From Scilla litardierei (lineage: Eukaryota > Streptophyta > Magnoliopsida > Asparagales > Asparagaceae), in NCBI GenBank assembly GCA_030789695.1, contig CM061133.1, forward strand, positions 98,661,128 to 98,725,127: 64,000 bases of DNA, given 5' to 3'. The translations under genes were made by a program, and so were the position numbers. The notes under the pieces were generated by a model. It saw only the letters and a program-made list of their open reading frames with translations, was not told the origin of the DNA and made no database searches. The stretch's first letter is position 1; every line of letters begins with the position of its first letter. Positions 11,337 through 21,075 of this stretch are shown piece after piece.

Positions 11337-12367
11337 TTGCGTAAGAGCTGAGTTGTTCCAGTGTAAATTCCCATGTCTATGAAAGATCAAATTTAATAAA
11401 AGAATAAGTTCTTTTCAACATTGCGTATGAGTTTCTTGAAAATGTTTGTGTACATTTCTTTTAAATCTCAGCTTGATTTTTTAGTATGTCGGACAGATTA
11501 AGGTTGGCTCTCTCACATGAGCAACCGCCTTTATTCTATCAGACGGATAAGATAAAGATGAGACCTGTTTAAAGTCAAAATCATCAGACGGATGATTTAG
11601 AGTCATGACTTGAACAAAATGGTCATATGAAAGATCTGCATCATATGGATGCTTACAAAAGATCTAAGAAGATTTTTGAAATCTTATCTGTCTTATGTGG
11701 GATGTGGGTCCAGGAGATCAATGAGTAGTAAAAGGGACTCAAAGTCAGACATTGTGGTGTCTGACCATCATCCTTACAACATCATTAAGACATACGCTCT
11801 CTGGGAAAGGAGTGATGTTGTAGTACGTATTCATACTACGTATGCATTTGACCATTGGGTTAGAATAGTAATTGTGTTTACTATTATGTGAGACCCAAAG
11901 ACCACATGGGTCTTAACTTATTACCCTTATGGACTCTAATTGGTTTCTTTAGATTTGACTGGGTGATCGCTATCTTAGCATGTTGCTTATGGACTATGGT
12001 CAATTCGGTCCGGCGGGGCATGTTAGAAAAGCGAGTCAAGTCAAGATCGAAAGGATCTCAAGAAGAGGAAGATTAATTTCAAATTCACATTTGGACTTTA
12101 GAGATTCAAAGCTGGCCAGCCAATTGTAATCCAGATGGGATTCAATTATTGAATATAAAGTATAAGAAATGTGAAGAAATAATCTAGGGTAAAGCATGCG
12201 TTGATCTACTCAACTTTGCACCTCAAAGAGTGTTGTGTATCTCTAACAAGTGCACAACAGCAGACTCTATGCGCACGACGGTCACACGGTCTATTTCTCA
12301 GTATGATGAATAGAAGAACTAAAGGAAAAGATGTTTCCTTACAATCCCCTCAAGTGTGAGTGGGAGA
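11337..12367 (+). other. copia-2 3' non-coding region with polypurine tract
   Basis: About 1 kb has no coding signal. It ends in the purine run GTGGGAGA (12360-12367) directly before the 3' LTR, the expected plus-strand priming site. A direct repeat of ACGGATAAGATA / ACGGATGATTTA around 11544-11600 is the only other structure noticed. Confidence 0.6.
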
Positions 12368-12897
12368 AGTTGGATATGGACGACATGTATACACCCATGA
12401 GGGGATGTATTAGGGTCTATAGACCTCGGATGTCGCGTACATGAAAGCATGTACGAAGGGAACCTTTTCATGTGTGAAAAGGACCACTCGATAAGTGGAA
12501 AAAGTCACTTTATAAGTGCATAAAGGCACTTGATAAGTGAATGAATAAGAGGATAAGTAAAATGGCTAATATAGGCTAATAAGCTTATATTTAGTTATTT
12601 CCTACAATAACTACCCCTAAAGCCTATAAATAGGACCCAAGGGTAAGGCTTTTACACCATTCCATCCATGCCATAAGTTTGCATAAGGCAACTTATGTTC
12701 TTCTTCTCCCTTTCCATTAAATTCTTCTTCTAAATAGAGATTTAGACGGTGAAACGCTGCTTCGATCCTCCGTGACGAAGTACCGACCGTTGTGGCGAAT
12801 CCGAGGGCAAAGTTCAGAGACTACGGTGCCGCGTACGCAAACGTAAGTCTCTTCTCTTCATTCGATCCTAACATCATCGTTTTGACAGGATCCCACA
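12368..12897 (+). repeat. copia-2 3' LTR
   Basis: It aligns to 5372-5901 over 530 bp. The first two bases are AG instead of TG, so the integrase recognition end of this LTR is mutated. It ends CCCACA, then the TSD GCTTC. Confidence 0.92.
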
Positions 12898-12902
12898 GCT
12901 TC
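12898..12902. repeat. Target-site duplication of copia-2, right copy (GCTTC)
   Basis: Pairs with ACTTC at 5367-5371. Confidence 0.8.
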
Positions 12903-13360
12903 GTCACGTTCAGAGGACGACCCCTTCAGCTTCTGCTTCAGTTGCTTCTGCTCCTCCTCCTACTCCTACTCTCGCTGAGTTTACCGTCTCTCTGAGACGT
13001 GTGGAGTCTCGTGTCTCTCGTTCTGAGGTGATGCTTGCTCACATCTGCTCTCACTTGGGCATTGAGGTTCCTCCGTCTGTTTCTGACGATGAGGAGATGG
13101 ATGAGGATGAGCTCCAGGAGCTTGTTGGATCTGCTGCTCGTGCCCCAGAGGGTACGCCTGCTCATGCTACTGCTACTTCTGACGGTGATCCCGAGAGCAC
13201 ACCTGCTGCCACCATTCCTCCGGTAGATACTTCATCTGTTGGTGCTCCCGAGACAACTCCCGTTGCCACTCTCCCATCAGTTGACACTCCTGCCGTCCCT
13301 GAGACCACCACACCTTTTGCAGAGCATGCTGCTGCTGCGGACCCTGCCTCCACCTCCTGA
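12903..13360 (+). pseudogene. Sirevirus env-like ORF, C-terminal 152 codons
   Basis: This is the continuation of the ORF that starts at 4234. Skipping copia-2 and one TSD copy keeps the reading frame, giving about 531 residues in total. The segment contains a likely helical heptad stretch (FTVSLRRVESRVSRSEVML), an acidic patch (DDEEMDEDELQEL) and then a Pro-, Thr- and Ala-rich tail with imperfect repeats of the type TPxATxPxVDT. TGA at 13358-13360 ends it. Apart from the insertion I see no stop or frameshift, so the ORF was intact when copia-2 landed. Confidence 0.75.
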
Positions 13361-13606
13361 GCTTGCGTTGGAGGACTCTCCCTATGCACATTGGATGATA
13401 TATTTTGTAGTGAGAGAGTGGGGTAGGATAGTTGGTGGTTATGGATTTTTTTTTTGATATTTTTGGATGTTTTTATGATGTATTTTGATGTATACATGTT
13501 TTGTGATACTTCGATGTATGCTGTGAGATATGTTGTATGATGTGCCCCGATCTGAGGATCGTTTATGTTATTGTTGGCAGATGTATACTTTTGATGTATC
13601 CATGTT

Positions 13607-13608
<2 letters not shown>

Positions 13609-13644
<36 letters not shown>
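13609..13644. repeat. (TA)18 microsatellite
   Basis: Thirty-six bases of uninterrupted TA. Confidence 0.95.
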
Positions 13645-13649
<5 letters not shown>

Positions 13650-14016
13650 CGTGTTGCCATTCATTTCTGTGTGCATATTATATTATTGTCTCTGATGTTG
13701 ACTTCGTCGCTCGCCGATTAAATTTGATTTAATAGAAATTCTTTCTATGGAAACATAGAATTGTTTTCCATGCACTAAATTCTTCAAGAATGTTGATATT
13801 GGAGAGTATGTTCCATAACTCAATACGTGAAATTAATTTGAGTTTTGATGATTTCGTTTTTCGTTTTTCGACTATGGTATCGTTGGCACGCTTTGATTTT
13901 CTTCGTGATTTTACTTTGGTGTCAATTGGACCGTGGTCGTATTCTACGACTCCCGTGCTTTTATTTGAAGCCATTGTTGTTGTCGTTGATCTCCTCCCAC
14001 TCTTTTTACTAATGCC

Positions 14017-14303
14017 AAAGGGGGAGAGAATTAATAATGACGATGTGCTAAATGAGCAATTTACCGTGAATCTAATTTGATATGTTAGATTCAGGGGGAG
14101 TTAAGATATAAAAATGGATTTAGATCCTAAATTTCGATAATTGGATTCACATTTTATACTTTACTCGTCTGCTTGATGCTTATGATTATTATTTAATATG
14201 GAATTAACGTGTCATCAATGCAGGGGGAGTAAGTAAATTTCATTTGAATCATTATTACTGATTATTATTTATGTTGGTTTGTCATCACCAAAAAGGGGGA
14301 GAA
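14017..14303 (+). promoter_or_regulatory. Multiple polypurine tracts before the Sirevirus 3' LTR
   Basis: AAAGGGGGAGAGAA (14017-14030), CAGGGGGAG (14092-14100), CAGGGGGAG (14221-14229) and AAAAAGGGGGAGAA (14290-14303) recur at intervals of about 70-130 bp; the last abuts the LTR. Repeated polypurine tracts upstream of the 3' LTR are a described Sirevirus trait, and the LTR-adjacent one is the likely plus-strand primer. Confidence 0.75.
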
Positions 14304-14731
14304 TGTTGAATATTGATTCCCCGGATTTTGTTTTGATAATGAACAAACATAAATATCGTGAACTAACTCTTTGTGAGCGCAGTTATGGAGATCGTCGCCA
14401 AATTTCTATGAACATCAAAAGCAACGTCTCAAGACTTCTCAAAGCGCGTGATCGTGTGCTTGAAGCTTCGTTGAAGCTCAAGGACCATTATTGAAGTCAA
14501 GAAGATTCAATCGAAGCTTTTGAAGATGGTTCGTCAAGTTTTATTTATAGTCTTCTAGCTTCGTTTCGTAGAATGTTAAGCCTTGAGTAGGTCTTACGTT
14601 TTAATCTTCATAACGCTCATATCTTAGAGCTAGGATCTTATTAGAAGCCCATAGAATCTTTCCCGAAGCTTAACGCTTCTTATCGCGGCTTCTTGTGCAT
14701 GTTAGTTGGTTCAAGAAGAAGAACCAACTTA

Positions 14732-15232
14732 CTAGATGGCAATCTAATCAGTCGGTAATCCTTCTTGAACCGACTAGAATGTCGTGTTCATTTTCAGCTC
14801 TTTACTGTTTACAGTTAGTCGGTCAAAGAAGGTTCATCGACCGACTAGTTGGTAAACGAGTCGGTTAGAAATCCTTCCTAGACCGACTAGTTGTGTGTAC
14901 AGTTTTTCAGCCTGAGCTACTGTTTATCATTAGTCGGTCTAAGAACGATTGTCGACCGACTAGTTGAGAAACTAGTCGGTTGGAATTTGTTCTCAGACCG
15001 ACTAGTTCAACTTGAATTCAGCCTATTATGTTTTGACTCTTAGTCGGTCAAAGAACACTCACCGACCGACTAGTTGTGAAACTAGTCGGTTGGCAAGTCT
15101 TCTTAGACCGACTAGTTCTCTATCTTCTGAACTTTGCTTTTTGGCTGTTCTTCAGTTAGTCGGTTCATATTGAATCACCGACCGACTAGTTAAGAAACTA
15201 GTCGGTCAGTGATCCTTCTTTAACCGACTAGT
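14732..15232 (+). repeat. Array of TAGTCGGTC/GACCGACTA palindrome units in the Sirevirus LTR
   Basis: A leading half unit (14732-14780) is followed by four full units starting near 14815, 14930, 15040 and 15155 (period 110-115 bp). Each has four arms: TTAGTCGGT, GACCGACTAG, CTAGTCGGT, GACCGACTAG. Spacers carry ACTGTTTA before the first arm and AAATCCTTC or similar in the last loop. The array ends about 64 bp upstream of a TATA box. Confidence 0.92.
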
Positions 15233-15295
15233 CTGCTTCAGAATAGAGCCGTTGGAGCATTAAATGCCATGAATTTTGCTCTCTTTCCTCTATCC

Positions 15296-15303
15296 TATAT
15301 ATA
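15296..15303 (+). promoter_or_regulatory. TATA box of the Sirevirus LTR
   Basis: TATATATA follows the palindrome array, in a position suited to start of the genomic RNA. Confidence 0.55.
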
Positions 15304-16012
15304 CTTGAAGGGCTACTTTCATAGCATTCAAGGCTGATATTAATTTAAGTTTAGAGAATCAAAGAGAAGCATTAATTCTCATTTCCAAGCTCATTCATTT
15401 CTCAAGAATCTCTCTCTCACTCTTATTTCCAAAGAGAGATTCACATTGATTATGAGCCATTCAAGCCAAGAGCTTGATCCAAGGTCACCAACATCTTCCT
15501 AGGCCTCCATTACTGGTCAACATCTTGGAGCTAGGGTTTGGTGCCTTCTTCTCCTCCAAAATCCTCTTTGACCTAAATCGTAAGTTTACTCAAGGCATAG
15601 GATTTTATTGGTAAGCATTTCGTATTTCATTTACTTTGCTATTACAAGTGTTTTACTCTCGGTTGTGAGAGTTTGTGTGTGATCCCGGTTTGTGGGAGTC
15701 ACATTTTCATTTGTGTATGATTTGATCTTGTAGAGGTTTTCTACAAGTATTTCATAGTGCAAATTTGAATTAGAGGTTTCTAACTCAAGTAGCCGGAGGG
15801 GATCCGGGTGTTTGGGACGTAGGATCACCGGGAACAAGTTGGGGAGACTTGGGTGGATCCGAACCCGTTATATCGTCTGTTTGCGATTGCATTTCTTTGT
15901 TGTCATTATTTACATTTCCGCATTATTGGTTGAGTTTGCAAGATAATTAGGAATTATCTTCTTAATTATTTTAAAGTACTATTCACGCCCCTCCCCCTCT
16001 ACTACTTGTGCA

Positions 16013-16902
16013 GTAGCTACGTATGGCATTACAGCTATGTCCTCGTCCTGATGCACGACCTCCTCTGTGATAAGCTCTGGCTCTGTGTGTAAGGCCTCCT
16101 CAAAAGCATGCTCTGGCTCCGCATGTGAGGCCTCCTCGTTAATATGCTCTGGCTCGACAGTGTGCTCCTTTGCCTTCTCATCAACTATCAATGTAGGCTC
16201 TCTCTGGAATGGTGATGCTGGCTGCTCAGGTGTGTCAACTTGTGGGGTTGTATCATGTGGAGGGGAATGCCCGCAAGCAATCCGAAAATATAGTCTATCC
16301 CCCTAAAGACTGACATGGATGTCCTCCTCAATTGTTCATGTAGCTGAAACACGGTTCATAACAAAATCTGCAAATCGTAGCTCAAATACATCACCTGCTG
16401 TAATGCTCTCTGAACCAACGAACCTCACTGACTCCAAGAGGCCCTCCAATAATCTCTGAAATGCGTCCTCCTCTCGCTGCACGTATGATTCAATTTCTGC
16501 TTCCTCCACTGCCTCTTCGCCCATCCATTCTTCATATGCAATAGCTGTATCATAGGATGTGGGATCGATGATGGCACATTCTGGCTCTGGTAATATGATT
16601 GGCGAATGTTCTCTCCCATAATATGAAGAAGCGGAACTGATATCTTTGGAAATCGCTGCAACCTTAAGCATGAGCGCATTCATTTTAAGTTCCCTCTTCA
16701 CCCATTCCAATTGAAGGTCGCCCTTACCAAGCCTGGCTTGCATTTCAACCTGGTGTGCATGCATCTCATCAAAAAGAATCCCTTGTTTCTCATCAAGCTC
16801 AGGCCAGTGCATTTCCTCAAAAAAGTATTCTCCCATCTGAGCACTCTGATCAAAATAGTATTCTCCCGTCTGAGCACTCTGATCAAAATCTGTGGTCCAC
16901 AT
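16013..16902 (-). pseudogene. Gag-like or accessory ORF of the minus-strand Gypsy-type element
   Basis: The ORF starts at ATG 16902 (minus strand) and runs in one frame to the Sirevirus junction, with two in-frame stops near 16336 (TGA) and 16300 (TAG). The protein is acidic. A direct repeat of FDQSAQxGEYYF near the N-terminus matches a 30-bp DNA duplication at about 16830-16890. It then has helical, Glu-rich segments and repeated HxEPEHxxEEAxHxEPE units near the end. I do not recognise a standard domain; position just after the PBS suggests a Gag-like or accessory protein. The TAG precedes GGG and may be a mutated CAG. The C-terminus has been removed by the Sirevirus. Confidence 0.55.
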
Positions 16903-17077
16903 AGTATAATCAATAACACCTGATCAACAAAGATAAATACCAGGAGAAAAATATCAGTGGCACAAAAGAATATAGAAATGATAGTAATGGTGGCGAGGGT
17001 GAAAATTTCTTTTTAAATTTTTTTTCTCGTAGTCTAATCAACCTAATTGTGACAAATTGGTACCTAACGGAAACACC

Positions 17078-17095
17078 TCCCCGGCAACGGCGCTA
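17078..17095 (-). other. Primer-binding site, tRNA-Asp type
   Basis: On the minus strand it reads TAGCGCCGTTGCCGGGGA, six bases beyond the LTR end. It differs by one base from the canonical TGGCGCCGTTGCCGGGGA used by Athila/Tat-like elements. Confidence 0.85.
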
Positions 17096-17101
17096 AAAAC
17101 T

Positions 17102-19189
17102 TGATCGGCCCCAGATATACACCCGGAGAACGATTGTAATTTTACCGTAAGCGCACGGTCAAGTGGCGAGTGAGAATCGAATACGAGGAGGTGGTGTTGG
17201 TTCCAATCTATCCTAGGTTGGCTCGACTACGAAAGTTTTATTGGTGGAGATGGGTATGATGTGAAGTAATGACAATGGTGGTGGATGGCGGTGTCAGTGA
17301 TAAAGATGTTGGTCAAATATCGATTCAAATACAATATAATAAAAGTATCTATGGCTAGGGAATCCCCACTACGGATCGTCATACATCTATGTGAATTATG
17401 AATCTCAATATTACTAGACTTGTGTTGAGGTGAACTAGTCGTAACTGAATATAGAACCAAGCTCATGCTCTCGCGATATTGTCGGTATATAGCAACCTAA
17501 ATCAGGGCCCACTCTCGTGCAAACCCTAACATAAGCCACTATCATGAAGATCGACATCATCGTCCAATTGCACCTCGAACCCACTCTCGTGCAAACTTGA
17601 GTTACGATCTAGATTGTGATAGTTCGTATTCGTCCAATCTCTTGCAAACGAATGTGTATAGATTTATAATAAAAATGCTAGCTTTGGTCCATTCTCTTGC
17701 AAACCAAGTCTAGTGGATTTCAATTATAAACCTAATTCGAATATCTAGGCCTTCCCATCGATAGGAATCCAATCTCTTGCAAATCCCAAATCGATGGAAA
17801 TTCCTAGCTATCCGTGATAAATCAATCACAACCTAACCTCCTAGCAATTCTAGCAACTTAGAAATTCATTCATCACAAATCTGAAATTAGATCCATAGGG
17901 TTCATCCCTATGCCCTAGAACATCAAATCTACTTAAGCATAGCAATAACGATAGAAATCAATAAAAGACATTGCTTGCATATAAAAAGATATCAAATCAA
18001 AGATTCAAACAACAAGAACAAGGATACTTAGCTTTGATGAAGAACTTCAATCCAATTATAAGCGTTTAGATCCAAGAGGGGGCCTAGGGCATGGCCTAAC
18101 CTCTAAAAAGACTCTAAGAAAACATAATGGGAACTCCTCTCTAATGACGGTTACAAACCTCTTATATAGCCCCAAAAACCCCAGCAAATAACCATTCAAA
18201 GGCCTCTGAAATTCGTACCTGCGCGTAACTTAAGTTCTGGGCTGGCAGCCACTCGGCTGAGTGGAAAGCTCACTCGACCGAGTGATAATTCCTGTAGAAA
18301 CTCCAGAAAACAACACTCTGTCAACAACTGTTAAAAACTGGTCACTCGGCCGAGTGGAAATCTCACTCGGCCGAGTGAAAGTGTCACTCGGCCGAGTGAC
18401 ACTGATATGCGAATTCCAAAACTGCAGCATCAACTTGTAGAAATTCTCCAGATTTCATTCGACCACCGATTGGCACGTTCTTGATGGCGTTAGAACCGTT
18501 ATGAAGTCTATTATCTATAAAAATACGAGAAAAATACTTTGAACACTGGAATGATAATATATTTCAAAAGAGTAGGAGGATGTCTGAAAATCTGGGCGCT
18601 CATGTCATCGGCGTCACTCGGCCGAGTGAGATTCTTCACTCGGGTGAGTGGGGTTCTCTGCTCGGTCGAGTAGGGTCTTCTGATGTTCTTCCAAAATTAT
18701 GGAGAGTTTGCTTAGATCTCATGAGAAAAACCCTGTCGTACTCAGGCGAGTGGACTTCTTCACTCGGCCGAGTGAGATATTTCACTCGCCCGAGTGGACT
18801 TTGACTCCATGTGCATCTGTATCTGTTGTACTCGGCCGAATATGTTCCTTCACTCGACCGAGTGAGCTGTCTGCTCGGCCGAGTGGGCTGTTTCTGGAGT
18901 TAACTCTTCTTCTCCTTGCTTCTTCGTCGATTCTATCCATCTCCTTCATCTCCCGCTCATCGTCCAGCACCGTTAGCTCCTCAATAAGGCCATAGGTGAC
19001 GCTTCGGTACACGTGCAAGTCCTTTAAGCTCATTTTTGCTCCCGATTGCTCCATATTTCCTGAAATCTGACAAAAACAAGAAATAGTTAAAATAATGCAA
19101 TATCGTCGAATATTCGTGAAAATCGCAATATGACCAATCGAAATGACGTAAAAACATGCAGAAAAAAGGAGTAAAATATGGACCGATCA
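17102..19189 (-). repeat. LTR of the minus-strand Gypsy-type element
   Basis: The ends form an inverted pair: TGATCGG at 17102 and CCGATCA ending at 19189. The PBS lies just past 17102. Length is 2088 bp. Contents include phrases such as 'GCACGGTCAA' and 'CTCTTGCAAA' that recur (17513-17770), and a dense palindrome array at 18249-18886. No gene is seen. Confidence 0.75.
18249..18886. repeat. Dispersed array of TCACTCGGCCGAGTGA palindromes
   Basis: About 14 copies of the perfect or near-perfect palindrome CACTCGGCCGAGTG occur at about 18249, 18271, 18343, 18364, 18385, 18615, 18636, 18661, 18739, 18760, 18783, 18829, 18852 and 18872. Many neighbours are 20-23 bp apart, about two helical turns. 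Variants keep the dyad (CACTCGACCGAGTG, CACTCGCCCGAGTG). Sequence between clusters is unrelated. Confidence 0.92.
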
Positions 19190-20169
19190 GAACACGATCA
19201 GTATGGTCCTTCAGGTGGTATTGAACGCCCCTGTATGGTGATATGAACACTGGCATGGTTGTATAGCCAGCATCACATATGTAATATTTACCTACATACA
19301 GAAACGCCAACCCATTATATAATCCGAAGGAAATCAGAAATATTTATATATTATATTAAGTGAATAGTATGCCTATTACCCTTATACACGCGAAGCCCGT
19401 TGGGGGGTAATGACAATGCATCTTTCAGGACAGTAAAATCATTTTCGGATTCTTCCTACCCTGGCGTTACGTAAGTGAATCTTTTATTTGGCATTACAGA
19501 CGCAAGGACATTTTGCGTCACCCATTTACGACCTCTAAAGCAGGGAACGAGTTTGGATGGTAGCATGGCATCGATATGTGTCCCATTAATGAGACCATTG
19601 CAATCCTACAAGCTCAATCAATGTTGCAAATAATTAATACACCGTCAATCAATAAAGACTAGGGTTTACTACTCACGAAAACAAAATTACCTTGAAATAT
19701 GGATACCAATTAGGATTATTGACGATCTCAGGCGGAGTCTCATTTGGAGCTTGGTTCATGAACGTATCACGCAAGTTACAAAATGCCTGCAATACTATGT
19801 TAAAGTAACGGCTAACTGTAGACCTGGACCGTATAAAATCAACTTGCATGACTCTATTCTTTGACTTATGCCCTACGATATAAAGAAACATGGCAACTTC
19901 TCCTCTATGGACACATGTACAGTGTTTTTGAGAAGATCACTTTGTCTCATTAAAGTTGCCAGATTCATGAAAGTATGGCTCCGCATTCTTAAGTAGTGTA
20001 AATAGCTACTTTCACTCCCATGAAGAATTATCCGCATGTGGGAGTTTCTATGAAGATCATGCATATCGGATGGCTCTATTGGTAAATGTTTGGCATACGC
20101 TCGTTGTGTAGTATGAAGTTTATGACGACTAAAAGGATAGTCAACGCGGCCGCTGAACATGTTGTACAA
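19190..20169 (-). pseudogene. PIF/Harbinger-type transposase, truncated at the 3' end
   Basis: Three minus-strand coding blocks are joined by two introns with GT...AG ends: exon 20169-19691, intron 19690-19606 (85 bp), exon 19605-19380, intron 19379-19292 (88 bp), exon 19291-19190. Motifs match the family: VSIEEK...MFLYIVGH, STVSRYFN, INGTHIDAMLP, FRGRKWVTQNVLA, KYYICDAGY and ISPYRGVQYHLKD. The first catalytic Asp (usually DGTHI) is Asn, a Trp codon is TAG near 19460, and a one-base frameshift lies near 19893. The C-terminal part with the last catalytic residue is cut off by the Gypsy-type LTR at 19189. The role (cut-and-paste transposition) is family knowledge; this copy is dead. Confidence 0.85.
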
Positions 20170-20172
20170 CCC

Positions 20173-21075
20173 GACTATTCTCCTTTGTGATCCATCTAAA
20201 CCGTATTTGAATAAAACATAATAATATGCATAAGGTGATACATACTAATGAAATTATAAACTTATTCGATCAAGGTAAATAAACAAAAAGGAAAAAAATT
20301 TGTACATGGCACAACTAAATCACACAACACACACTTCAATTATATAATGAACCATAAAACAACAAAAATTAAATTTATAAAATCATAATAAAAATGTTGC
20401 ATATTCACATTCCATGGCAAATAAAAATAGGAATAAAATTTATTTAGCCCTCAGATAATCATTTTTCCATTTTCCATATTGGTGGCATGGCGGTTGCTCC
20501 TTCATATACACATAGTCATAAAAAATCCCATTTTCATTCTGCTCCATCATAGAAACCCAATTAATCAAGATGACATGTGCAAATTGAATTAACATATTCA
20601 AATAATACACCAACATTGTTTAATAAAACATCATCAAACTCCTTAGCAATGCATCTCATACCACCCTACCCAACTGTTCTCCATCGCGATCCATCTAAAT
20701 CGTATTTAAATCAAACATAATAACATGCATAAGTGATACATACTTATGAAATTATAAAATTATTCGATCTCCCAAATAAATGAAAAGAGATCAAAATTTG
20801 TATATGGCACTTTGAAATCATACAACACACAATTCAATTATTAATGAACCCTACAACAAATTTTTTTATATAAACCATCATAAAAATGTTGCATAGTCAC
20901 AGCCAATAACAAATAAAAGGGGAAAAATTTAGTGAGCTCTCAGATAAATATTTTTTTATTTTCCATATTGGTGGCATGGCGGTTGCTCCTTCATCTACAC
21001 ATAGCTCGAAAAAAATCCCATTTCCATTATGATCCATCATAGAAACACAAGTAATCATGATGAAATATCCATATT
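20173..21075. repeat. Tandem duplication of about 400 bp (offset 499 bp)
   Basis: The segment about 20173-20590 recurs at about 20672-21075 with shared landmarks: GATCCATCTAAA, GCATAAGGTGATACAT, AAAAATGTTGCATA, TTTCCATATTGGTGGCATGG and GGTTGCTCCTTCAT. The copies differ by scattered substitutions and small indels. Both are non-coding and lie directly upstream (5') of the Harbinger transposase. Confidence 0.85.

Larger units (their letters stand above)
5372..12897 (+). mobile_element. Complete Ty1/Copia element ('copia-2') inserted in the Sirevirus env-like ORF
   Basis: The element is 7526 bp with two 530-bp LTRs, an initiator-tRNA-Met type PBS, a GC-rich leader, a Gag-Pol region in Copia order and a purine-rich tract before the 3' LTR. 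By eye the LTRs differ at about 14 of 530 positions, so this is a fairly recent insertion. Frameshifts, stops and a mutated reverse transcriptase active site make it non-autonomous now. Its LTR position splits a coding frame with a 5-bp TSD, which fixes both ends. Confidence 0.93.
13361..14303 (+). other. Sirevirus 3' non-coding region
   Basis: No gene is seen. It contains an (TA)18 microsatellite at 13609-13644 and, toward the LTR, a series of GGGGGAG purine tracts. Confidence 0.6.
1..16012 (+). mobile_element. Sirevirus-type Ty1/Copia retrotransposon, 5' end outside window, split by copia-2
   Basis: The order is Gag tail, protease, integrase, reverse transcriptase and RNase H (Copia order), then a separate env-like ORF, several polypurine tracts and a long 3' LTR. 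An extra ORF after pol, repeated polypurine tracts and palindrome arrays in the LTR are known traits of the Sirevirus (SIRE/Maximus) lineage. The 5' LTR lies left of the window, so the TSD cannot be tested; the expected right-hand copy is GTAGC at 16013-16017. The element is interrupted at 5372-12902 by another Copia element. It sits inside a minus-strand Gypsy-type element whose ORF breaks at 16013. Confidence 0.85.
14304..16012 (+). repeat. Sirevirus 3' LTR
   Basis: It starts TGTTGAATATTGATT immediately after the last polypurine tract. The proposed end is TTGTGCA at 16012, where the sequence switches into the minus-strand ORF of another element. Length is about 1.7 kb. The start is well supported. 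The end is inferred from TG...CA and the content switch, because the second LTR is outside the window. Confidence 0.7.
16013..19189 (-). mobile_element. Minus-strand, pol-less Gypsy-type element, truncated by the Sirevirus
   Basis: Reading leftwards: an LTR with TGATCGG...CCGATCA ends (19189 to 17102), then a PBS of the tRNA-Asp type common in Athila/Tat-like elements, then an ORF that stops at the Sirevirus boundary (16013). No reverse transcriptase is visible in the part present. The rest would lie left of the window beyond the Sirevirus 5' LTR. It interrupts a Harbinger transposase at 19190. Confidence 0.75.

Noticed and set aside
14732..15232. Regularly spaced repeats resembling a CRISPR array
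   Set aside because: The spacers are homologous between units, the repeats are inverted pairs in an LTR, and the DNA is clearly plant.
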